A stretch of 64,000 nucleotides of DNA. It comes from Anaeramoeba flamelloides. Lineage: Eukaryota > Metamonada > Anaeramoebidae. Of this stretch, positions 24,369-36,673 are shown piece after piece; position 1 is the stretch's first letter; every line of letters starts with the position of its first letter. The stretch is taken from NCBI GenBank assembly GCA_027625915.1, contig JANTQA010000047.1, positions 15,810,001 to 15,874,000 on the forward strand, given 5' to 3'. The notes under the pieces are model-generated. The model worked only from the letters and a program-made list of their open reading frames with translations, made no database searches and was not told where the DNA came from. Both the position numbers and the translations under genes were made by a program.

Positions 24369-24902
24369 TCGCAATTTCTTCCTTTGGTAGCTAAATGCGA
24401 AATTTAATCGACTTTTTATTTTTCTCCTTTTGTTTTCTTGGCTATATACAAAAAAACCCAGAAAATATTTGTGATCTTTTATTTTTACTTTGTTTTTTTT
24501 ATCGAAATTTTTCTTTTTTAGATTTTTATGTCCCTTTTGTAAAATCTTTAGACTTTCTTTTATCTTTTATCTATCTTCATTTATTTTTTTATTTTTTCTT
24601 TATTACTGTATCAATGACAATTTGTCACGATTGTAATATCACCCCACGCTTTTTCCCTTTTTTTGGGAAAACCAATACAATAAAATTTATACATCCGTTT
24701 TTATTTTTTTAATATATTAATTTTTTTTTGAAAACAAATATTCAAATGTAAAAGAAAGTAATTACCAAAACCAAGAGAATTTAGTGTTAGACGAGAAATC
24801 AAAATAACAAAAAGAATATTTTCATAAATTTCATACAATTAAAAAAGTATAAAAAACAATATCTTTATTTTCACAGTTTTTTGATAAAATTTGTGTTTTT
24901 TA

Positions 24903-25020
24903 TTAATGGTGGCACTTTTCTAGAACACACACCAATGGAGAATTACCGTTTTCGTCTATTTGGTTTATTTTGCAACCTTTTAGTATTTCCAAAAGAGAAA
25001 TGATATAGTCGAGTTTGAAA
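24903..25020 (-). CDS. Ankyrin-like terminal exon (partial gene)
   Basis: On the minus strand a 118-bp open segment follows a good acceptor (GATTTTCCGATTTCAG, ending at 25021). It reads DYIISLLEILKGCKINQ, then IDENGNSPLVCVLEKCHH, and ends in TAA at 24903-24905. The IDENGNSPL core matches the ankyrin repeat pattern (D.xG.TPL...A...G). It would be the last exon of a minus-strand gene whose upstream exons (coordinates above 25021) I could not find. It may be an isolated relic. Local base composition is clearly less AT-rich than its flanks, which supports past or present coding. Confidence 0.4.
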
Positions 25021-25104
25021 CTGAAATCGGAAAATCAAAAATAAAAATATATCTAAATCCAAAAAAAAAAAAAATTAAAAATCTATTCTATATAAAATGG
25101 TTAT

Positions 25105-25293
25105 AACTAGTTCCAATTTAAATGAACAGGATTGGAAATAAATTTAACATAGAAAAAGAATCTCAAATTAAGGAATATTTCATATTTTTTTAAAATCAAA
25201 TTCTTTTACTAGAATTTAAAATATATGTTTTAAGATGAGATTTTTTTGTTGTCTTAATTTTTGTTCAAAGTTTGTGCCTTGAAGATCCAACTG
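25105..25293. mobile_element. Decayed MITE family C copy
   Basis: Recognisable ends (AACTAGTTCCAATTTAAATG at the left, GTGCCTTGAAGATCCAACTG at the right) and the internal AATCTCAAATTAAGG landmark, but many differences from the copy at 18314. An older copy. Confidence 0.45.
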
Positions 25294-26936
25294 TTTTTTT
25301 TTTTTTTATAAATTTTTACCATTTATAATATTACATTTCCTGACAAGTTTCCGTTCCCTCATTGAAGAATTGGAAAAACATCACTATTAATGAAAAACGA
25401 AATAATGAAAAAGGGAATATACAATTTCAGTTATTTGCACTTTTATTATACTAACTTCTCTCTAAAATATATACATACACACAAAATTTAAGTTAACATT
25501 TAGAAAGTCGTATTCTAATATAATGATTATATTAAGAATAAAAAAAAAACCAAAAAAACTGTTATTTATTGTCGGATTTATTTTATCCTTCAATTTTGTT
25601 CGAAGTTTGTTCTTCAAAATTGAAAATGGTTTCAAAATATTCCTTTTACAAGTTATTTACTATTTTGGGAATAAATAATCATATTTTTTTAAAAATGGCT
25701 ATCTTGTTTATATTCAATTCAACAAACATTCTAATTTCTTTTTTTTTTTTTCATTTTTTTTTTTTTTTCAGATAACCTCATTATTAGATTAGTAAAAAGA
25801 ATTTCAAATATTAATCTTTGATTTCATTAAAAAATATAAATTATCATCATAATTTATTAACAAGGTTGTTGATATTTCTTTTAATTTACATATGCGTGTC
25901 CAAAAATTCCAAAAAAAAAAAAAAAAATAGAAAAGAAAAAGAAAGTTACCCATTTCAAATTGATATCTACCAGTAAGATAAAGATAAAGATATGAGAAAA
26001 TCATCTAAATAATCTTATATGTTTAAAAGTAGATAAACGGGGGTTCGATGAAGAGCCATATTTTTTTTTTTTTTTTTTGTTATTTAGATTGATTTTGGAT
26101 TTTTTCACAATTTGATAGTTATTTAAAATAATCTTTTGGTTAAGTGAAAAAATCAGAATGTCCCCTTTTTCGAATCAAAAAATCTAAATATAAAAAAATA
26201 ATGTTAATTTATCTTCTTATCATCTTTTTTATTTTTTATTATTTTTATTACACTAAATTCGACTTATTAGGCTCAAACTTTTTATAGTATTTAATACACA
26301 AAAAAGAATCAAAAGTTATTTTGTCTTTTTCGTAATTTTTTTGTACTTAATATTTTACCAGATTTATAATTTTGTGTAGAAATTTAATTTTTTTTTTGAT
26401 ACTTAATTGTTAGTTGATAGTTCTAATCTTAAAAGTGGAAATGGAATGGATATTTTTCGGTTTTTTATTGAATTTAAGTATTAAATGAAGACTTATAAAA
26501 TTGGCCCATTATTTCTTTAACTCCAAAAAGCTGTTCATTGCCATTTCCTAAATATAAATTCATATAAAAAATAAAAAATAAAAAAGTACATTTCACATTT
26601 TAAATATACTTTTTTTCCATTCTTCTATCTATGAATAATATTACTTTGTTAATGATCAAATTACTTATTAATTAATAGTCGTCTAAAGAAAGTAGAGAGT
26701 TTTTATATTCCACAACTGAATAAAAAGATGAATTACAAAAAATATTTTCACTTTTTTGAAAATATTAAATTCTTAAAGATACTGATGCTAACAAAAACCA
26801 TTTTGGCTTTGTTAGTTCCATGTTTTAAATAAGAAACATATTTCTTTTTTGGAATAGTTCAAATACGTTTATTTATCATAGAAATCAACAATAAACGATA
26901 AGCAGATATTGTTTAAGTTTCTTAAAGATCTATTAT
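25294..26936. other. AT-rich intergenic DNA
   Basis: No gene on the plus strand. The minus strand was searched for upstream exons of the ankyrin-like exon without success. Long T runs at about 25740-25768 and 26060-26080. Confidence 0.4.
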
Positions 26937-27131
26937 AGCCAGTTCGACTTTTAAGGAACAAACTTTCAAATAAATTTAAGGTACAAAAAATCTCAAATTA
27001 GGCACATTTTTTGGAATTTTTTTTTATACAAATTATTTTACTAGAATTTGAATTATATACCTTAATTTGAAATTTTTATTATTCCTTAAATGTCATTGAA
27101 AGTTTGTGTCTTAAAAGTGGAGCCGGCTGCA
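26937..27131. mobile_element. MITE family C copy
   Basis: Ends CCAGTTCGACTTTTAAGGAA and TTAAAAGTGGAGCCGGCTG, with internal AATCTCAAATTAGGCACA. Intermediate decay between the copies at 18314 and 25105. Confidence 0.6.
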
Positions 27132-27229
27132 TTAGATAAAGAAATTGTAAAACAAACTAGATTTAATTTAGAAAATTTTTATAATTTTTACCATGAAGAA
27201 AAAAAAAACAAATTTGATTTAAATTGAGA

Positions 27230-27600
27230 AAAATTATAACAAATTTTCAACAAATTTCATTTCTAATTAAAAATGGTTTATAAAAAACTAAGGAGTTTAC
27301 TTTTAACATTGATTAGGTTTTGTGTGTCCCATTTGGATACTAAATTATATATACCATTAAACGAAAAGAAAAAAAAGTTTGAGTTTTATTTTTAAGAACA
27401 TGTTTTATACATTGTAGAGGGGTTTATAAGATAACATCAAATATATTTCAAAAAGTGAGAACTCAAAGTTTTTAAAAAATGTTTCTATAAACTGTTTGTA
27501 TCACTCATATAAGTAATTTGTGAAGAGATTCTTCAAAATTTTATTATTCACTTTTTGATAACAAATCTATCTAATAAAGAATTTATTTTTTAAAACCTTT
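27230..27600 (+). repeat. Dispersed repeat upstream of the TFIIIC-like gene, copy 1
   Basis: Matches 30770-31165 in order: AAGGAGTT(T/A)AC, a family A-type arm, then AGTTTTTAAAAA(A/G)TGTTTCT, CTCATATAAGTA and TTATTATTCACTTTTT...AATAAAGAATTTATTTTTT. The first part is a family A end; the second part (about 27440-27600) is not found in the other family A copies. Confidence 0.5.
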
Positions 27601-27751
27601 TCATTTGTCTCTTTCAAGTTCGATCACATTCTTTGAAAAAATGTTTACTTTGTATTAAGGACTTTTTCAAGTACTTGTTTCATGATGTAAGTTGTAAAAA
27701 TGTACCTTAAAATTAAAATATTTTCATTTTTTTTCTTTTAGACTCCTGGTA

Positions 27752-30700
27752 ATGGATAAGTTTTTTAAGTTAGCAAAATTTAGTAATTTTTCCAATCATG
27801 TAATTTGGTCAAAAAATGGATTGATTGGCGTAAATGCTGGTGACTTCATCATTTTTTCAGAACAAAATGCCCCACAAATCAAAAAATGTAAACAACTAGC
27901 ATCAAAACCCAAATTTTTACAAATACTTTCAAAAATCGATCTAATACAATCTGTTTATTTTCCAGAAACAAGCCCTTTCAGAATAATGTCATTTCAAAAA
28001 AGGAATATTGCAAATAATTCAATCCGCTCATATTCAATTTTAGACAATTACTTCCTTCACAAGTACAATTCTTTTCATGCAATTTTAAAAGAACAAAAAA
28101 AAAAAAAAAACAAAAAGAAAAAATTTCAAAGAAAAAAAAAAATAGATCTCCTAATTGCGAATGTTCTGGGTGTTATAAAAACAAAACAAAAATTTGGCTG
28201 AAAAGAAGAATAAAAAAACATACAAACAATTCATATTCTTTTGAGTATCAACCAGAAATAACATTCAGAAACCATAATGCAACCAACAAAAAACACAAAA
28301 AAATTTATACAAACTTTTTCTTCTGATTTTTACTTTTATTACTCTTTCTTCCAAAATTTTTCATAAAAAAAGAAACCTTGTTGTTGCTTGTACCGTTTTG
28401 CACCAAATAGAAGTATTTTTTGTGAACAATGATCTTGATTTTGAAACTGTTGCTGATATGAACAACCAAATCTATTCACGACTTCAGGCACCACCAAAAC
28501 AAAAAACTTCAAGAGGAAAAAAAATTTATGACTATTTGAACCAGTTGTCGGCTTTAGGTTTGCAATTTGAATTTTTTTTTCATTTTTTAATGATTGCTTT
28601 TCTTCATCGATCAGAAAAAGAAAAGTCACAGCATTCCAAAGGACTGAAGATGTGTTTTTTTTTAACTAGCTATTCGAAAAATATTTGGGAAACTGAGATG
28701 TACATTTTAATTTGGGAATTGCAAAATGGTCATAAAAAAGTTAAGAATTAGACTCTGCACTTTTAGCTTTGTCGTCAAAAGAAAAAATGTCCAACTTTTA
28801 CATTATAACAAGAAAAGGAGAGGAAATGTTATCTCATCTACAAGGCAAAAAACTCGTAGATCTTCACGAAAATGAATTGAAATGATATTTTAAGCGATTT
28901 AATTTGGCTTCCAAACTGATATTTGCATATTCAAAGGGGAAAAAATTTTTCACTTCATATTCATTTTCCTTTTTTCAAATCTCGAGATCGAAACCACAAA
29001 TTACAACAGTTCATATTTACTCTTGTGAACCTACTTGTTTGAAAACTCTATCTGTAAAAGAAAAATAAGGAACCTCAAGATGAAATTGTTTCCTGTTTGT
29101 TCTGTATACCGGTATTGAACTTTTGAGATAAAATTTTAAATTCTTTTTTATTTGAATTTATAGTATCAAAAGGTTTTGATCACAGAAAATGAGACCACAA
29201 AATTTAAATTACATTATTTCGAAAATGAACAAGTTAATACTAAGGTAAGGAAATACACAAAAGAAACCTTTACATTCGATGTATTTCTAAATTTTTTAGT
29301 TTGTTAATACAAACGCTTTTGAAGAATTATATTATACTGAATAAACATCACACTATAAAGTAATTTTTACACTTTTTATTAATAATACATTGTAATAATT
29401 TTATTAAGAGCAAAGGAATTGTTAATAAAAAAAACCTATCGTTGTTAAAATAACACATGCAGACTTGGTTAACCCATATTTCAAAAGCCGTGTTTCTTTT
29501 TCAAGGAAAGGCCACAGATTAAAGTATCAAAGAAATCAATAATAAACAAAAAGTAAATGTGATATTGGTTTCTTAAAGTTGTATTGATTAAAAAAAAAAA
29601 ATTTCTAAAAATTCAAGATCAAATTTGAAAATTTTACACAAAAAAATAGAGGCAATTTTAGAACCAATAATATCGTCAAGAAAAAAAAACAACAGCACAC
29701 GTGCAAAAATGATTTCTGAAAAAATCACAATTTTTACTTAAAAAATATGAAAAAATCAGAAATAAATTTTACACTTTACTAGTATGAAAAAATAAAATTC
29801 AAAATTCCAAGTTAGACAAAACTATTACTTTAATTATCATTTCATCCTTGTTAATTGATTTTATTCAAAATATAATCAACATTCCAGTTCTAAACGATCT
29901 TGGGGTTGTTGTATTTATTGTAGTTAATAGTACTGCGATTTTTAAAAGTCTCTAGTCTAGAAAAAAGGGTCGATTTTGTGTAAAAATTTTTAAATGGATG
30001 TAACAATGAATTTCCAGTTAAATTCAACTTTATGATATTTACTTGGATAGATAATAACTAATAGTTTTGAAAACACTCTTATCATCTAAAAAAAGTCAAT
30101 TACAAAAAAATAATAACTGGTGATAAATATTCCGTATACGCAATTTTCCATGACTCAAAAGAATTAAGTAAAACTAAAGAGATTTTACTCTAATCTTTTG
30201 AATTCTGGAAAACCTAACGAAAAGTTTCCGTCAAGTTCCGTAGAGTGTCATCAAGTGCCGTCTAGCGCCGTAGAGTGCCTAGGTTTTTTTTAATTTTAGA
30301 AATAAAAAGAAAATTTCAAAAATTTTCTTTTAATTTCTAAAATTAAAAAAAACATAGCAGCGGTTTTCCAAAATTCAAAAGAATAGAGAAAAAACAATGA
30401 TTTTACTCAATTCTTTTAAATTCTGGAAAAGCTAACGGCGTTTTTTTTTAATTTCTGAAATAATTGATCCCCGATTAGAAAGATATTCATCAGATTTAAA
30501 ATATTTTTAAAATATAATAAAATGACCTCTTAACTAAAAGAAAAAAATTATTCTAATTTTTTTACTATAAAATTAAAAAAAAATATTAATAGAACCTGAA
30601 AAATTGAATTGTTTCAACTTAAATTGTTAAATATCTTTGTAAATATTTTTTGTATAAAGATCTCTTATTAACCAATAGTGTTTATTATAATTGAAGTTAT

Positions 30701-33700
30701 TAAAAAGTGGAAATTAACAAACTGCTTAATTTTTTTTTGAAAAAATTTTTTCACTATTGTGTTGCGAATTAGAAAATTTCTCAAAAATTACGAAAAATTA
30801 CAAACTAATTTTATCCATAATTTAAAATTTTACTGCAAAGATCAAGGAGTTAACATCCAAAATTGATTTGACCTTAGGTATACTATTAAATACTAAATTA
30901 TATGTTATGTCGGAACAACAAGAAAAAAAAGCAAGAGTTTTATTTGGAAACGCGGGTTTTATGAACTGTAGAAGGGTTTTTTTTTTTGATCACTCTAAAG
31001 CTGTTAGAAAAAGTGATAACTAAAAGTTTTTAAAAAGTGTTTCTCAAGTTGTTTGTTTAGCTCATATAAGTAGTTTGAGTAACACATTTTAAAACTTTTA
31101 TTATTCACTTTTTTATACAATCTGTCTGATAAAGAATTTATTTTTTTCTAATTTTTGAAACCAAAAAAAATAAAAAATCTAATTAAAAATTTTTTAAATT
31201 TACTATCTAAATAATTTGGATTTAACTAAATACACTTTGACTATAGATGTGGAATGGTTGCCTAAAGTGATAATTAATGATAATAAATATGCAATTTTAT
31301 TGATATCTTTCAAATCTGGTGATATTCAATTATGGAAATTAAAAGAAGAGTAAAAAATTTATTTCTTTTATTTATTTTCCTTCATTTATTTCTTTTTACT
31401 TTAAAATATCTATTTAATCATGAATTATTACAATATATACATAAATGTATTTTTTTTTTTTTTTCTTCACTAACGTAATATTTGATACAAAGTATCTTCA
31501 AAGAAAAAATAACATTAATTATCATTACTTTAGTTTTATAATAGTTTATACTTTCAGCATTATTATAAAATTTTGTCTAAGGGAAACAGGAGTGTAATTC
31601 ACACTTCTTCAATAATAATTATTCTAAAATTTTTTGTTATTATGTGAGATAATGTGATGTTAGAACGTTTATTAAAATTTGTTATATACCCTTTAAAAAC
31701 TGTAATAATGAAATAGTTAAAAATTCATAGATTTTAATTTCTCAATTTCGGTTCTTGTTTAGAAATAATTATTTGTTTCCAAATACAAATTGAGTTTTTT
31801 TATGATTTAAAAAAAATTTTTTTTTGAAACAAACTTTGGAGTGTTAATATTAAAATAAACATTCTTTGATTTATTTAAACATGTTGTTGTCTTAAACTTA
31901 TTATTTAAATGCTTTGTATGAGAAAAATACTCAAAAGACTTTTTTAAAAAATATTTGTATTTAATATATTAGAGATTGTAATAAACAGATTCTATTTTAA
32001 TTTAGGATAGTATTTTAAAAGAATCGCAAATAAAAAATAAATTGTGAGAATTGTCTTACGATTGTGATTTAAAAATCTTCACAAGATAACAGTTAATAAA
32101 TTTTTGGTTACTACAGCACCCTTTTTTAATTCGAAAATTTTTTGCATCAACTGAGATCCTAAAAAAAGAAAGTAATTTTTTTTAAAAAAATTAATAAAAG
32201 AAAAAAACTTGAATCAATCATCAGATCAAAAAAATAATTTTTATTTGATTTTGATTTGATTGACAAATCGATCGATCCCTTATATTATCTATAGTAATTA
32301 TTTGAGGTCGATAATCATTTCTCGGCCTATTGATAGCATTGGATATTACTCAGAATAAAAATGGATTGAAAACTACAACCCCGCCATGCATTCTTTAAAG
32401 TGGTTGTCTTTGGTTGGGCCGTTACCGTAGCTCTATTTATGTTTATAGAGAGGTGGTGGTTCAATCTTTAAAAGTTTTTTTCATGACATAAATATACAAC
32501 CACCAATTTAAATAATTTTTTTCAGAGCTTATTTTCTTCTTGTTGTTGTTTTTTTTCTTCTCTTGGCTTTACATTTCAGAAAACCCAACTAGAGATAGAA
32601 AGGTTTTTTTAATCGATCACGAATAATAATGTGAAAAGTTATATTTCTTCTTTCAAATTTAGCATTTGTAGGCAATCGACTCCTTTTCCAAAAAGCTTGA
32701 TTATATTTTCGATTACAACATCTTTTTTTAGGTGTGTTGTTTATTATTTGATTTAACCAAATCATTTAGAATTTTAGTATTGTAAATAAAAAAAAAAATA
32801 TGAAAATGAAAAGAAATCTTTTCTAAATTAAAGAAAATATTTTTACCTTTTTTCATGGTTTTGTTGGTTATTACGATTTTATGGATTAACATAATAATAA
32901 AGAATATTTAAACAATCGTGGCTCACCTAAAATAATAACTCGAAAAAAAAAAAAATTCTTATTGAGTATTCAATTACAACTAATTATTTAATCTTGGTAA
33001 TAATTCTCTTTTTAATTATTATAGACATAAAAAACTTCGATATTTAAAAAATTAAAAAAAATAAAACCAAAAATCTTCAAAAAAAGTGAATCACACCTTT
33101 TGGAATTAACATTACGGGTTTTTTATTACTGTACTTTCAATGAAAAAAAGTGTTAACAAGAAGATTTTTTGTTTATAAATGTATTTGTTTTAAAATAAAT
33201 TTAATAGTCTCAATGTTCTTAATGTTTATTGATATTTCCAATGCCTTTTTTTTTTTCGACTTGACTTTTACAAAAAAAAAAAAAGTATTAAAAAAAAACA
33301 AGAAAAAAAAATTCAAAAAGAATTAAAAAAAAGAAAATTACTTTTGCAAAAAAAAAAAAGTATCAAACCAAAAAATGAAAAAAACGAAAAAAATTTACAA
33401 TTTCTGAAAATCCCACTCCCTATTCGAACTTTCAAAAATAACAGTTAGTTACTTAACTTGTTTCTCAAAGAATTAATTTTGAATCTGAAAAACTGGGGCG
33501 GGGGGTGTTTTGTGGGAAAAAAAACTCGCATATTAACATTTTTTTTATTGGAAGTTCTCTGTTAAGCTAAAAAATCAATAGTACTCACCAATGATAAGAA
33601 TACTAATTTTTCATTCATCTTGAAGTTTGAAATTTTTTGGAAAAAAATTCAATCCATGAAACTACTCCTTTAATCAGTTAACATATGAATTTTACACATA

Positions 33701-35474
33701 AAAAAATTTTTTTTTAATTATATATCATCTCTCTCTCTTTATATTTATATATTATTATAATTGTGTATATATATATTTTTTTAATTTATTTTAGACCAAA
33801 TTCAAAAATGGAATATCTTGATACAATTCATCTTACTGAAGATTGGGTTAATTCTTTGAAATGTACAAAAACAAAAAAAAAAAATAATTTTTATATTGCT
33901 TGTAGCCTAAGTAGTGGCCGGGTTATTATTATTAATTTATCAATTTCACAAGAAAATGAAAATGAAAATGAAGATGAAAATATAAGTATGGATATTGAAA
34001 ATGAAAATAACGAAAATAAATTAAATGTTGAATTTAAAATAATTTATGAATTTTTTGAAAAGGATTTATTATCACCCTCATTAGTATTAAAATGGTCGTC
34101 AATAATACTCAGTGGTCATTTAATTCCCCGACTTGCCATTGCAAAAAATTGTTTGTTATACATTTGGGATCAAAAAATGGGTATTTTCGGGATATCTGCA
34201 CACAAATCACCAATCAATAGTTTAGAATGGGGAGTTGGTGACAAAATTATATATTCAAGCGGAGAGAAGGAGGGTGTTAAAAGTTGGAAAATTAAATTAA
34301 CTCAGAACGAAACCTCAATTGTTGAAAAGGAAGTCTCCATTAAGTATGATAAAAATATACCAGTTCTTAGTTTAGGATTAAGTCCCCATTCGTCAATACT
34401 GTTATTAGTCCAAAGGTAATTTTTGAGCTCATTATATATATTATTTGTATTTGCATTCACATTATAATAATTATAATCAAAGCTGATCGATTCTTTTATA
34501 TTAAATTTTTTTGTTTTTTTTTAACTATTGTTTCAATTTTCTATTTTATTTTTTCAATTTTTTTCTATTATATATATATCAAAAGAATGGGTATAGTAAA
34601 TATGGAATTGCCATCTGAAAAAGTTCAAACACAAAACAATTTCTTTTATATAAATAACAAAAAAAATAATTTGTATGCAATGAATTATTTATTAGAAAAT
34701 TCAGGATATAACTGTATGGATTTTTTCTTTGCTATAAAGCAATATGAATCATTTCAAGAAATGGTATTTGAACGGGCTGAACAATTAATAAAAACTTATA
34801 ATTCTCAAAAGGGATCAATTATTGAACAATTATTAGAAGCAAAATTTCCAACGAAAGAATTTAAAACAATTCAAACTGCAAATTTATTTTTTTACTCTTT
34901 AGAAAAAATTGAAAAATTTAAAGAAGACATTAAAAAAAAAATTCAACAAATTGAAATTGAAATTGTTAATTGCTATATTATGTATGTTTTTGCCACTTTC
35001 CTTTCAAATATAAATCTGATTAATGAAAATGATCTCTTAGAGAGAGATAAAAAAGCATTATTATTAATGGCCGACTATTTTACACTTCAAAAAAAAATAC
35101 TTCCAAAAAAAGTAATTCAGCAAACAATCCAGGTGCTAAACTATTTCCAAAATAATGATCAGGCCAAGATATTAAGCGATCAAACAATTATTGAACAAGA
35201 TCAAATCAAAAAATTATTGCCAAAAAGAGATATGTTGCCTATTGTGGATGAACCTATTGCCATTTCTTCCATATTCTTGGAAAAAATTCCAGGCGAGGAT
35301 TTGTATTTTAAAAGATGTGCTTTTTCTCTAAAGCTTATTTCAGATGAAGAGTATCTAATATGTCCCTGTTGTTCGAGAATTGTTGAACAAAATTTCAATT
35401 TTTCTTTTCCTGTTGTAATTGAAAAGGAAAGTTGTTTATATTGTGGAAATTTATTCTTAAAAAAAAAATTATAA
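27752..35474 (+). CDS. TFIIIC90/GTF3C4-like Pol III transcription factor subunit (multi-exon, model partial)
   Basis: Probable homologue of the TFIIIC delta subunit, a WD40-type protein with a C-terminal zinc ribbon that helps recruit Pol III to tRNA and 5S genes. Supported exons: 27752-28244 (VIWSKNGLIGVNAGDFIIF, a first WD blade; one frame slip within the A runs at 28095-28143), 28373-28557 (NLVVACTVLHQIEVFF; splice in phase), 31247-31349 (VEWLPKV...SFKSGDIQLWKL), 33795-34415 (EDWVNSLK...IACSLSSGRVIIINL, then AHKSPINSLEW) and 34586-35474. The last three junctions are phase-consistent. The C-terminus has C-P-C-C-S-R and C-L-Y-C-G (about 35360-35450), matching the family zinc finger. An 81-bp open exon with good splice sites (29164-29244, YQKVLITENETTKFK) may belong, but the link to 31247 needs one more small exon; 28558-31246 is unresolved. 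Residues rich in N/E (about 33950-34030) are an insert. The identification rests on the order of motifs, not on a search. Confidence 0.6.
30165..30440. repeat. Cluster of hairpins around a GC-rich degenerate array, in an intron
   Basis: Three inverted repeats lie side by side: about 30150-30215 (CTCAAAAGAATTAAGTAAAA with its complement), 30284-30353 (TTTAATTTTAGAAAT, then AAAAAGAAAATTT, with its complement) and 30366-30434 (TTTTCCAAAATTCAAAAGAA with its complement). Between the first two, 30221-30282, is a short degenerate array of about ten-base units built on AGT(T/G)CCGT(C/A), the only CpG-rich spot for kilobases. Not coding. Confidence 0.5.
30770..31165 (+). repeat. Dispersed repeat inside the TFIIIC-like gene, copy 2
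   Basis: Second copy of the repeat at 27230-27600, ending about 80 bp before the exon at 31247, much as copy 1 ends about 150 bp before the first exon. It includes a family A end (TTTTGATCACT near 30990) in reverse orientation. Confidence 0.5.
31350..33794 (+). other. Large intron of the TFIIIC-like gene
   Basis: 2445 bp from GTAAAAAATT to TTTATTTTAG; joining GA to ACC in phase gives KEEPNSKMEYLD. Mostly AT-rich. It contains the GC-rich island at 32300-32480 and otherwise nothing I can assign. Confidence 0.65.
32300..32480 (+). ncRNA. Possible structured or Pol III-type RNA in an intron
   Basis: A sharply GC-richer stretch. It holds CTACAACCCCGCCATGC, TTGGTTGGGCCGTTACCGTA, a six-base-pair hairpin CTCTAT/ATAGAG (32431-32450), a B-box-like GGTGGTTCAATC (32455-32466) and a seven-T run at 32475-32481 that could end Pol III transcription. 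The spacing does not allow a normal tRNA and the T arm does not pair. Short resemblance to U4 (ATTGAAAACT, CCCCGCCATG) and U2 (TTCTCGGCCT) is not backed by the expected structures. Could be an unrecognised ncRNA, a SINE head or a relic. Confidence 0.25.
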
Positions 35475-36673
35475 TTTGTTTTTGAGAATTATAATACTTT
35501 TAAATGGTTGTTATTCCACAATTAAAATGTTAAATTCTTCGTTGGTGTGGTTGTTGGAATGCCCTCGGGTGTCTAAAGTGTTGGTTTTTTTTATTTTTTT
35601 TTTAATTAAAACAATAAGTAGAATATTTAAACATTTTACCTAATTTTTTCACATTTAAAAAAAAGAATTATTATCCGATGTAATGGATGAGATAATTTAT
35701 TTTCTGTTAATAAAATCGATTTATTTCATGATAGAAAATAATGTGTTAGAAACCCAATTATGTGGATGTGTATGTAGATAAATAGATAGTTATATTGACC
35801 TAAAAGGAGTGAAAAAAATTAAAGATTTTTTTCCTCTTTTCTTTGCTATTTATTGTTTGGTTTTTTTTTTTTTTTTTTTACATTGAAAGGGAAAAAGGTA
35901 GTAATTGGCATTTTTCTATATTATTAAAAAAGAAAAGGTGGGGGGGGGTGAAAATAATCAAAGCAACAATTGAAATTTTGAAATATATTATAAAATAACT
36001 GATTAAAAATATATCAATAATAATAATAAAAAAAGCTTAAACTATTTTTCAAAAATATTGACTCACTTGATAATGTTATTGCAACTGGTTTTGTAGTTTA
36101 ATCCCAGATTCTTATGAAAATAATTTTTCAATTTTTTAGATCAGAAAACTTTTTTTTTTTGAATTTTGTTATTTCGTCAGACATATTTTTTTTTGTTTTT
36201 GTTTTTTGATTTTTATTTTTTCTTCTCTTTTTTCTTGTTTTTTCATTAAAAAAGACAATTTGAAAAAAAAAAAAATGTTTGAAACTTCAAATTAACATTA
36301 AGAAAATTGGGGTTTTGTAATTTATATTAAATGAATATGTTTACCATTAAAAAATCTTATTGTCAAAAAATTTAATTTTGGAAAGAAATTGAGAAATTTT
36401 GAGAGAGAAATTCTAATGAAAGTTGGGCCAAAAATGGTTTTAACATTTTTATTTTTTTTTGGGAATTAATGGTTTGTTCAGGTATTTATGATATCAATAT
36501 CAATTATAATCGGGGCTTTAGTGTTTGTCTTATTTCTAAACAATATTATGTTAGTTGACTCTGAAAAAAAAAACGTTAATTTTTCTTTATTCGTTGGGCA
36601 ATCTCTGAGTGAAATGGGGATTATTAAAATATATTATTCAATTAAGTTTTTGTGTTTTTGAGGAAACTTGAAG
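35475..36673. other. AT-rich intergenic DNA with a G9 run
   Basis: 3' flank of the TFIIIC-like gene. Contains nine G at 35940-35948. No gene supported. Confidence 0.5.

Noticed and set aside
32300-32480. U4, U2 or tRNA gene
   Set aside because: Ten-base matches to U4 and U2 are not accompanied by the U6-pairing sequence, kink-turn, branch-site pairing segment or Sm site; the tRNA T arm does not pair. Kept only as an unassigned island.
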